Positions 1 to 10,800 of a DNA stretch of 64,000 nucleotides are shown piece after piece (position 1 is the stretch's first letter; every line of letters starts with the position of its first letter). This stretch comes from Cyathus striatus. Its lineage: Eukaryota; Basidiomycota; Agaricomycetes; Agaricales; Nidulariaceae. The notes below the pieces were generated by a model. That model saw only the letters and a program-made list of their open reading frames with translations. It was not told the origin of the DNA and ran no database searches. The position numbers were made by a program, and so were the translations under genes. The stretch is from assembly GCA_025738555.1 (NCBI GenBank), contig JAOVFP010000003.1, positions 1,612,001 to 1,676,000 of the forward strand, written 5' to 3'.

Positions 1-3000
1 CCTTCTCAAACACACGATAAAGAACCAGTACACCATATTCAATCTTACCCCCCGCTCCCTACCTTTTCCCATCAACCCCCACCCCCCCTACCCACCTATG
101 ACCCAACGCAAACGCAAACGCACCATCCCTCCGAATCACAAGATATCGAATCGGAGCTTAGGCGTGTACAGTCGCTTACGCAGAGGGACTCGGCGGGGTC
201 TGTGATTTCGACTATAGGGTTGCATAGGGCACAGTCGTATACCCCGCAGACGTTGCTTTCGTTGTCGTTACAGGGACAGGAACAGGGGGTGGAGGGAGGG
301 GGATTGCAGAGGGCACAGACTGTTTCGGCGTCCGTGGCGACTAGTCCGTTGAATATTATGAAGAGGGGAGTGGGAGGAGGGGGAGGGGGGGAGAGGAGTT
401 CTAATGCTACTTCTGGATCTGGGCCTGGGACGCGGATGGGGGGTTTTTCGACGCCTTCTCCGGTTCTTGTTTCTTCGAGTTTTGTCGCCTCTTCAACTAC
501 CACCTCCCCTTTAACAACTACAACCGCTCCTTCAACCTCAACCTCAACCACCACCTCAACCGCCGCCTCAACCTCAACCGTCCCTTCAACAGCAACAACA
601 TCCCACACCCTCCCAGCCCCCCTCTCCCTCCTCTCCCCTAAATCCCAAGCAGAAACACGTACAGGCCTCCCATCCTCCATCTACCCAGACACATCAATAT
701 CCACCGCGCGCTTTTCGCGCGCATTCGAAGATGATGGGGAAGTTGGCATTGGATTGACGATGTTGCAGAATTTGGTGGATGGGTTGGATAGTGATGATGA
801 TTCTGGTTCTGAGGAGGGTGGAGAACGAGGGGGAGAGAGGGAAAGAGAAAGAGAACGAGAAGGGGGGGAAAGTGGGAGTGAAGTGGGCTATGGGTATGGG
901 AGTGAGAGGGGTAGTGAGGGGTTGGGGTATGGGAGTGATAGTGCTGATGAGGAAGAGGGGGACGAGGAGGGGGAGGGGGAGAAGACTGTTGATGGGGCGC
1001 ATGAGGTTACGGTTGTGGAGGGATTGGAGGGTGCTGTGAAGGGATTGGAGGGTATCACACCGCTGGGTGCGGTGTTTCCTGTTGATGCCGTGACGCCGCA
1101 GAATGTGGAGTTTCCTGCTGGAGAGCTTGGATGTCATTCTACGCCTCAAAATGCAGAGTTTCCTACGACTTCACCAACTACACATATCTTCCCGAGCACT
1201 TCACCTACACACGTCTTACCAAGCACTTCACCCACCAAACACGCATTTCCAGCTTTCTCACCTTCACAGTCTACCTTCCCCACACAAGCAACACTCACTC
1301 CGACTTCACCGAATTTCCCCCCATCGCCATTCGAAGCACGGGATAGGACGAGTAGTATTAATACTACGAGCTCGCAGAGCGAGTGGGACGGTGCGGCTGA
1401 TATATATGATGATTATCGCTATTCGAGGTTTTCGATGGCTAGTCGGATGTCGAGGTTTAGTATGGCCAGTGGGTTTGGGAGGGCGGCGGGGGGTGAAGAG
1501 GCGCCACCTGTTCCGGAGCGGGAGAGGAGGAGTGTTGATACGACTAGTAGTGGGGCTCCTGTGAAAGGGAAGAGTGTTGATTCGGCGAGTGGGAGGATGG
1601 TTGAGGAAAGGGTTGGGAAGGTTGATGAGCGGGAGGAGGTGAAGGAGGAAGAAGAAGAGAAGGATCCATATGCGCCTTCGAAGGGACACGCGAAACTTGG
1701 CTCAGTCGATTCAGAGGCATCGGTGTATACCCAAGCTAGTCGCTCGTCTTTTCATCCTGTTCCCGTTTCTTCGTCAACGGGAGTAACGACATCTTCGACG
1801 GGGAATAAGCCACAGCCTTTGGATTTTTCAAGTGTTGCGAATAGGCCTGATCCTTTGGATCTGACGAATGCGCGATCGCCGTTGCTTAATACCACTTGGG
1901 GAAGTCCTATGTCGTCTCCTGGGGAAGGATCGATGGCTTCTGCGATGAGTATGGGGTCGCCTGGGTTTGTGGCGCAGACTCTGGGGAGTGTGCAGATGGG
2001 TGTTGGTGTGCCTGGTGTTGCTAGTCCGATTGCTAGTGCTGGTGTTCAACAGGTTCCACCGAATGCAGCGTTTGCTGGGATCGCGTCGAGTCTTAGGCTA
2101 GAGATTGAAAAGGAGAAGATTGCGTCCCCGTCCCCAAGTCCTGCGCTATCCATTGGGAATAAAAGAGACTCGCAGAGCGTTATGACAAGGGATGGGGATG
2201 GGCTCGGTGGGAGGATTGTCATTGAGGATGATGAGGAGCTTCCGTCGAAGATTATGGATTCGTCGATAGGTGATACGTCCCTGGCTGAATCGCCTTCTCC
2301 TGAGCCTGAGCCTGTGATTAGGAGGTTAGGTGCGTTGGCGGTTGTTAATCGGACACCGTCACCGGCTTCGTTGTCTTCTGGGGAGGCTGAAGGGGTTAAG
2401 GAGGAGGATGAACGGGAGAAGCAGAGAGAGATGGAAAGAAGTTTAATTTCGACGGCTTCTTCGCAAACACCACCACCACCATCACAGCAATTACAACCTC
2501 CAGCACCATTGCTTGATCTCCCTCCTGCATCTCCACTTCCACGGCCACTTCGTACTCCGACTCTTGCTGAGCTGCGTGAAGGTGGTTTACAGGTTCCTGG
2601 AGAGAATAATAGGAAGAGTTTGTTCCTCCCCCATCCGAATGCGCCTAAGGCTCCTAGTGCTTCCAGTCCTGGACCGATGTATATCGCTTCTCAACAACAA
2701 CAGCAGCAGCAGCAGCAACAACAAGCGTACGTGATGCGTACTGGACCATCGAGGCACCATTTGGTAGAGGTGATGCGTATGGCGCTTTCTGTTCCACGGC
2801 CTGCGATTCCAGGTGCTCGAGCACCGGGGACGGTGATACGTGGACCGACGGTGTATGGACGCACGGAGGTTGATTTGAAGGGTTCGATGGGTCCTGTGCC
2901 TATTTCGTTTAGTCTTGAGCCCCCGCCTCCGCCTGTGCAGCCTCCGCAGGGAGCTGTGAGACCTCCTCCTTCACCTTCTCCACTTCGATCGACTTCGGTA

Positions 3001-5253
3001 CCTGGGGGCATGTATGCTTCGCGCGTAGTGGATGCTCAAAAGCCTTCTCAGGAACGACAGGGGTCACTGGACGCGCAACTTTCGTCAACGGTGGCTTTGC
3101 CTCGACCTAATTTCCACCCCAAGGCACCTGGAGCTAGACCAAGATCACGGAGTTTCTCGGGGTTTAATTCGACGGATGCGGAGGGTCCGGCGCCTGTTCA
3201 GAAGAGGTGTGTGTAGTGGTGATGCTGTTGATGAGTTGTTGTAGCTTATGAGTTTATCTTTTTTGCTAGTCGTGATGAGCCCAATTCATCGGCGGATGCT
3301 ACCGCTGGTGAGATCAAGGAAGCTATGTCAACCCCGAGTTCGCCTGTTATGGCTTCGCCACCTGCGTTGAGTGGTCCTACTAAGCCTGTGAATACGAAAC
3401 CTTCCCCGTTACGCCCTTCTCCTTTGTCGTTATCCCAGAATGCGGTTACTGGACTTGGGATTAGAGGGGCCCCTGCTGCTGCTTCCGGTGCAAAATCGCC
3501 GACGAGTCCGTTGGCGCAGTCACTTACAGTACCGCCTATTTCGTCCTCTATTCCGCCTTCTCCCGCCGCCTCGATGTTGAGTCATAGGGGCTTGGGAAGG
3601 ATGGGATCAAGGTCTACCCTTGATGATTCCTCCCCTTCACCTAGGAATGTTTTGTTGTCCCGCAGCCCGCTTTCTGGTGCTGATACCTCCTCTTCCTCCT
3701 CTTCTCCCGTACAGGCCCTATCGAAGGACAGTGGAAGGCCGTCCGTAGATGCGGATTCTGTCTCTCTTCATAGTTCCCATTCTCAACTTGCTTCCCCTCC
3801 CCACAATATGGATCGTCGTCAATCCCTTCGTACAAAGTTATCTCTCCCGAATCTACGTCGCAAGCGCAGCAAGCAGGATGATAGTGCGAGTCTTGCCTCA
3901 CCTGGATTAGTCGATTCTGAGACTCTTCAAGTCAAGGATATGGACTTTGAGCTCGTGCGCCCCAATATCGGTCGCTTTGAGGCGTCCCGAGCGAGTGAAG
4001 ATTCCGGTGTGCTTGGACGGGAGGAGCCTAGCGAAGTGCGTCCGGAGTTCCTTAGAGCTGAGAGTCCTGCTTTCTCTGTTGCCTCTGGCGGAGGCACAAG
4101 TTTGTCAGTCCCACGTTCTCCAATCGCAGATCCATCCCCGACTAGTACGCTGTCACTGATGCCAGGCGGACCTTCTGCCCCTGGTTCGCGAGGCACTACC
4201 GATTCCGAGTCCTCTATGGACGCTCACCGCCAGCGGGAGTCGAAGTGGGTGACGATCATGTCGTCGACCCCGCCTTCCCAGTCAAGAAAAGTCAAGAAGG
4301 TGAAAAAGCTTTTGCTCGATGGTGTCCCGTCCTCTGTGCGGTATCTTGTTTGGTCCATGCTTACGGATGGGAAAGCTCGGGTGGTACCCGATGTTTACTC
4401 CAAACTTGGTCAACGAGGTCGCGTCCCTGCGTCCTCTGATATTGAGAAAGATACAAAGTTGTGTTTCCAGGATCAGCCGCATCTGCATGGTACCGAGGGG
4501 CCTGTCCTTTCTCTACTTCAGGCGTATTTGAGCATGGTTCCCGATGTGCAGTATACGAGAGGGTTGACGTTGATAGCTGGGCAACTTTTACTATTGGCCC
4601 CGGAGGAAGATGCGTTCTGGATCTTTGTATCAATAATGGATACACACACTCGACCATACTTCTCAACGTCAATAACACAGATGGAGGTCGATTCCGCTCT
4701 GTTCAGTCGTGCGTTCGAGTCGAACGACTCTGTTGCGGCTAAGAAGGTTTTTGTGGACATGGGTATCTCACCGAGCAGTATCTGTGCTCCTTGGTAGGTT
4801 ACATCTTCCCCTGGTTAAGTATTCGTTTCTAATCTCTTATCAGGTTTTCCTCTTTATTCGTTGGCTCTCTTCCTCCAGACTACCTTAATCGTGTTTGGGA
4901 TATCTTTTTATTCGAAGGTGAGGGCCGTCATCTTACACGTGCAATGTACACTAACCCTTTTGTCAGGAATACCTTTCCTTCTTCGTGTTGGCTTGGCTAT
5001 TATGCAATGCTGTCGCAGGCAGGTCCTGGGATCAACTAGCGAAGATGCGTTACTTGCGCTTTTGCGACATCCACCCCAAGCTGTGCTCCCATCGACACCT
5101 GATGCGTTCCTCACCCTCACCTTCTCCGTGAAACTCAAGGATGACGACGTGCGGAAACAACGTGTAAAGATGGAGGCGCTAGTGAAACGTCAAACACATA
5201 CCCCGATGCGCAACCCTTCTTCTACCAGTGCAATTTCTCTTCCAAGGGCGTAA
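1..5253 (+). CDS. TBC (Rab-GAP-like) domain protein, 5'-partial
   Basis: TBC proteins act on Rab GTPases in membrane traffic. The reading frame is open from base 1 with no ATG, so the gene starts left of the window. Exons are <1-3206, 3270-4793, 4844-4917 and 4967-5253; all three introns are GT-AG and the joined frame gives about 1,696 residues. The first ~1,400 residues are low complexity: Ser/Pro/Thr-rich, an ERERER acidic-basic run near 836-866, and a Gln run encoded near 2693-2724. The TBC domain occupies about 4290-4970, recognisable from LLLDGVPSSVRYLVW, EEDAFW, and PPDYLNRVWDIFLFEG, the last spanning the third exon. The two catalytic fingers look lost: IxxDxxR reads IEKDTK (about 4440) and YxQGM reads YTRGL (about 4550), so it may be a pseudo-GAP or scaffold. 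Two inverted partial copies of this gene lie at 32.7-34.7 and 42.0-43.6 kb. Confidence 0.88.
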
Positions 5254-5555
5254 AGTGCTATCCTATTATTTTATTCACATATGGTTTTTGTATCTTCACT
5301 TATTCAGCTACTTACTATTTGTTAATGACCTTACGATATTTGTCGTTTTCTTTCATGTTATACTTACATTGTCAACTCGCATTCATTTCGCAGCCGAGCC
5401 TGCTTCATCTATCTATACACGAGTGGCGCAGCTCCCCTCGGCAAGTGCCCAACGTGTATGCACATGCGCACCAATACTTACGCGGAAAGCTCTGCGCACG
5501 GCGACTACATATAGCTGTCCATACCGCGTACTCCAGAGGCCCATTTTCTCTCTCA
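5254..5555. other. intergenic spacer between TBC and DUF7704-like genes
   Basis: This 0.3-kb pyrimidine-rich stretch must hold the 3' end of the TBC transcript and the promoter and leader of the next gene. I see no coding sequence in it. Confidence 0.6.
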
Positions 5556-6152
5556 ATGACGAAATCCCCATCCTTCTTGCCAAATTTCTACTACTATTGG
5601 TTCTCGGTGTATGAACCAGTGCTGGTTACCGCTGGGTTTGTCGGCACCCTTCTGTAAGTTTCTAGCTGTGGTATAATGCTTCGACTGACACTTGACGTTG
5701 AATAGCAACCCTTTGCAGGTTAGATTCTGGCGCTAACTATCGAAAAAGTATTCATTACTAATGATCAGACGTACAATGCTCAAGCACCTACGACGCCAAG
5801 TTCAAACAATGGCCTTACAGTCAATTCTCTCATTACTACACTCGAGTTCAGCTACCTGTCGTTTATAATCGGTCTCGTCAACCTGTTTTTCTTCCGTGCC
5901 ATTCGAACGAATAGCTTCCTTATGCACAATCCCAAAGCTCAGCGCGGCTTAATTCGAGCGATGTTGGTACCTCTCCTTGCGGGAGATATATTACATCTAA
6001 TGGTCACACTTTATGCGGTCCACGCTGCTGGGTATACATGGTGGGATGTAGCTTCCTGGTCTTCAACCACCTGGACGTCCGTCTCGGTGGGAATGACATT
6101 AACCATTCCAAGACTTGCGTGGCTAACTACGTTGATACGTAGAGGGGACTAA
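5556..6152 (+). CDS. small multi-pass membrane protein, DUF7704-like
   Basis: Exons 5556-5653, 5706-5718 and 5769-6152 join in frame to 164 residues. The middle exon is only 13 nt (it completes a Leu codon and encodes NPLQ). The protein begins MTKSPSFLPNFYYYWFSVYE and has about four hydrophobic segments: residues ~15-33, ~60-80 (around SFIIGLVNLFFF), ~100-120 (around AMLVPLLAGDILHLMVTLYA) and ~133-155. A Pro...YYY-F-EP start followed by four helices is typical of the fungal DUF7704 membrane family, whose biochemical role is unknown to me. The start was chosen because it is the first ATG giving the EP motif near the N-terminus. It is co-directional with the TBC gene, with a 0.3-kb gap. The family name is a recognition from memory; the exon structure is directly supported. 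Confidence 0.7.
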
Positions 6153-7856
6153 ATTTGTAAAGCTCGGATCTTGTATGTTTCAACTTCCTCTGTCGATCGC
6201 GTTTTCCACTGTAGTGGCTGGCTTTAAAGTACATTGTTACTTCGTATGATATATAAATACCGGGCTTGTAAATTATATGATTGTTCAATATTTACGCATG
6301 CAAATGGGTACATGTTTGGTACATGTAAGTTAGTCATGGTCAGATCCTAGCGCCGACTGAGCGCTGAAGCGCTGAGTACCGGCTGGACTCAGGACCCCCG
6401 AAAACTCCCATAGAGGTTGAAGGACGGACTCGAAAATCAATACGCGGACAGATTTTGGCGGCATAAGGGCCTCCATACGCGGATTGTGGGATGATACCTC
6501 CAAAATTGGTGAGTTATACGCGGATTTCGTCCTCCGACCTTATTGGGCGCTTTATAAGCGCCAAAATCCGCCGCAGGCGCTTAATTAAAAGATCCTATAT
6601 AAAGTAATGTATGAACTAAAAAGATCAACACTTGTCTGTATATAAAGTAGTCGGAAGTTCCTTTATTCTGTTACAAAAAACTTCCGCATTTAGTTAATAT
6701 ATTAGCTATAACATCCATTGGTCGTCGTTCTCGCTCCCTCCCTTTTCGACATATAGCCGATGAAAACACAAATCCAACACAAGTCTTCGTCTTTTCTTGT
6801 CTCTTTCTTGAGTACTTTCTGTAGATTTCTTGTTTGAGTGGTGTGACGGTTCTCATTCTGGTCGCGAGTGCCTTGTAGTTTCTAAGCAACAAAGGGGTGC
6901 TCTGCGCGGCGGCGCCTTCCCCCAACCTTTGGCACCGGACTACTCAACTGTACGCGGACAGCGAATGATACCTCCTTCTGCGAGCCATTCCATACGCGGA
7001 TTTTCCACCCTACCTATTCGCCAAAAATCGATCAAATATACGCGGACTGTCCTCCGACATACTGTACCATTTCGACCAAGTGTTCGGACCTGTTGGAGCG
7101 TGACGGTCCAAACCTTTGTTCAATGGTTACTGAAACGTGTGACCAGTAAGGTGTTCTGTTCGCAGTCAATTTTGTTGATTGGATATACCTAATGTGAGAT
7201 GCCGCATCGGTAGTTAGGCAACCGACAGCCGGTATAATTGGTAATAATCTGGGTGGTCTCCAGCTTGTAGCAGATGCAGAGAGCACACAAATTGAGGTGG
7301 TTAACGATGTTATGGTTGATGCAACACCTAATTTGGGACGTGGGCAGAGGAAAAAAAAGAAAAACATATTATATTCAACAAATATCTGGGAAGAACATTA
7401 GAAATAGTAGTTGTATATACCTACATGCATTAATTTTGTAATTTCGACCACAATTTCGTCGATTTCAAGCCCTATATTAGTTTCTCTGTACCTGTGTTCG
7501 CGACCCCCTGTGACGCGTGACCAAGCTGCTACAGTAGGTCCAAAAGTCCCAAAATATCCGCGGACCGGTATCATACCTCCATGGGCGCTTTCGTGGGTCC
7601 TCTGGACTAGCTGATGTGCGACACTCTCGGATTTTACAAACCCCCTTGAGCTGGCTAGGAACTGCAATATCAAAATAGTCGTGATAAAGTAACATCACTG
7701 CGCACGATTGGTCCGTGCTTCTGATCCTGTTGTCATACATAAAGCTACGTTTTTGGAAACATGTCGCTTCTTTCTTCCCTTTTACTACTTACTACCTTCA
7801 ACATCTGGGTCCTGAAGGAATCCAAATTTACACAATTGTTATATCTTTATAATAAA
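6153..7856. other. intergenic region with TACGCGGA repeat triads
   Basis: There is no convincing gene here. Two ~110-bp direct repeats (about 6442-6540 and 6951-7060) each carry three TACGCGGA words plus a GATACCTCC word, and a related ATCCGCGGA...ATACCTCC piece lies near 7555-7590. The remainder is A/T-rich spacer and the presumptive promoter of NLR copy A. Confidence 0.55.
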
Positions 7857-10800
7857 ATGCTGGATATCATTGTCGAAGGTATGTACTATGCGCATTGACT
7901 TCACGGATTCACAAACTCATGTCATTAAACAGTGGTAGGTATCACCGACTTACCCGGAAATTGCCAAGAATATGTTCGCAGTGGTATACGAACGGCAACT
8001 TACACTCTCACCGTCATAGTCGATGAAAAAATCATGTTGACCTACGACTTCTCAGCAAAAAATAAGGAGCCAAAAAACATTTCAGCAACCGAAATAGATG
8101 AAAGAAAAAACTTGGACAAAAAATTTGGATGGTGACTTTCCCTGACAGCAGAATCGATGTGTTAATATAACCCTGACTTAATGCAGTAAAATATCAAAGA
8201 CGTCAAACATGAGTTTCAAAGTCGACTGCAAGCATACGCACATGCACATTCCACATAATATATCGGTGACTGAAATTGAAGTTAATAAGTTGCGATTAAA
8301 TTCAGGTATGTCACTGGTTTATATTACTTGGTATGCACATTATCGTTACTCTAATGTCAAGAAACGGATATAAATCTACAATATAAAGTAAAATCAGAGA
8401 ACAAGCTCAGCACACTCAAGCTAAAGGTCTCGCGGATATCTACTTCCACTGAACTTACCCAGTTCACGCTCTCGGCTCCGGCAAAGAAATGCTTGTACAC
8501 CGCGGCTGACTTAGAACGCTTGGGAATTATCTCGCATATTTTGAGTACTGAAGCTGGCCTTTCCTGTCCAGAATGGGTTAATTTACTTGGATCAATGGGA
8601 GGTTTACTCAAAGTTGCTGAACAGATTGCAGAGGTAAGATCATTGTCATTCGTTTACAATTCAATGTAAAGATAATTGTGGTAGGTTGATCCGCATGCGA
8701 AATTCGCATTTTCCGCTGCTAAAGTTGCCTTTGAGGTATGTAATTGGTCTCTCCATCATCTGAGGTAACTAAAATCGGCGGGTAAAGCTGTTTATGAAGC
8801 AGAAAGAACGTGATGAGCGAGTACTACGTCTAGTTCAGGTGATGGCAAGCTTATACCAAATGATATTTGATTCCAATCCCTTGGATAAATGTCGAACCTT
8901 GTATCAATCTGTTAACGATCTCATAGCACTGACAAGAGAATGTGCATATTTTGTTGCACAGTATGTGAGAACAGGACCATTTTGTAAGCTATAAATGACT
9001 ATTTGAATGACTTAAACCTAAACACGTTACAGCACAGCGTATGGTTGTTAATAACAATGTTTAATAACATTGTTAGCGCAGTTTTCAACACTGATGATAT
9101 GATTACGCAATTTGAAAAACAATTCTTCGCATTGAAGGAAGTCTTTTTCACTGGAGTGGTCCTATCTATCGGACAGACAAATATCCGAGTACTGAAAAAA
9201 CTTGAAAGCATGGACGACAAATTAGATCACCTAGGTGAGCAGGAACGTGTACTGCGTTTTAAGGAGTGTATTAAATATTTGTGCAAGTTGACATGCTGAA
9301 TATGGCGGTCAAAGTGCACTTTTAATAAGGTGCGCACACACTTTTGATGCGAGCGCAAACATTTCGGGCGTTGTTCGGCGCACACATTTTTGGTCCCAGC
9401 GCAAACATTTTTAGTCCCAGCGCAAACATTTTTATTCCTGGCGCAAACATTTTTAGTCCCGGCGCAAACACTTATTTCGAGAGCAATGTAAATTTTTGAG
9501 ACACGCAGTTATAATGATTCATATAGATTTTTATTAGGAATAATAAAGGTATAAACAGTAATTTTATTTAATCTAGACAGTGAAATTCAAGCAATATATG
9601 TCGTACTTATGGCTGGAGATAACAACTTGTTTACATAGCATATAAACCCCAAAGTACACAATACAACAAGTAGGAGAGCCATTTCTACAACTGGGAGGCG
9701 AATCAACTCTGCAATGATGGAGAGGCGAGAGGAAGGAAATCATTACGATGTCATCTAGATGGGGACGAGTCTGAGGAGACCCTGAATCAGCCCTGCTACT
9801 TACGAGGCAAGGAGTAGGAGCAAAATTTCAGATTCCGAATTGTTCTTACCACACTGGCAGGGTGCTTTGCAATGGAACAATAACAGCCACTCATTATTTG
9901 CAACAAAAAAAGAACATCTAAACGAAGGGCGAATCAATCAGCATGCGCACATTGGAGTAGAACATAAGAGACACTGACGTACCAGATATGCTCAGTGATG
10001 TGCTTTGAAGTGAGACGATAATAACACCAGAGTCGGTGCGTCGGAGAACACTGCACATGTCTTACGCAACAACCGCTCCAATGGCAATTCTTGAGTGCTG
10101 TCTGGGAAGTACTTGCGGGCATGGCCGATGTTCGCGTTCGTCTGCACTGTTCTTGATCATATGGTCATATAGCTCACTTACCCTAGATCGCAGTAACGAG
10201 GCCTCCGTATCTCATGCGATGTGAATTGGGCGAGAACTCATTCGTCTTCATGTAGAGGAAGCATACTAGAATCCCACAGAGAAAGGAAGTACTCACTGAC
10301 CATGAACTGTACTGGAACCCAGACCCACTCCCTACTTTTCGTGTTAGCATCCCCAGCAAGATTCTCCGTCGTCTTACACCTCTTGATCGTGCTGGCAGGG
10401 TCCACAGTGTTAACGGGAAACGACTGTGGCTAGGGACCTGGGTGGAGTGGGCTCTTGTTGCCGGTTATCCGATCGTTGTACTCGAATATCTACTAGCACA
10501 ACCAGTGGGTGGTGCAAATAAGTTGCATTAAACAATAAGGCTAAGAAACTGGTAAGAAACTGTTCTCAAAGTGACGGAGCACACATACTATTGTATATCC
10601 TTCATATGTCACAGAACCGAAGCAGTGGTATAATAACCAGGAGGAAGCTTGAGGTAGGCATGACAAGATGGCTGAAGCATAAGCTAAGCAGCTGTGCAGG
10701 ACTGTAGAGGACCAGAGAGGACCGTGACGACTCAGATTGACTTGGTGGCACGATTCATGTCGGACAACTCGGACCTCGGTCTCAGTGACAGCCGTCATGG

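Noticed and set aside
96..1149. Long - strand open frames (96-680, 694-1149) opposite the TBC gene
   Set aside because: They are complements of low-complexity Ser/Pro/Thr and Glu/Gly coding repeats in exon 1; no domain and no splice support.
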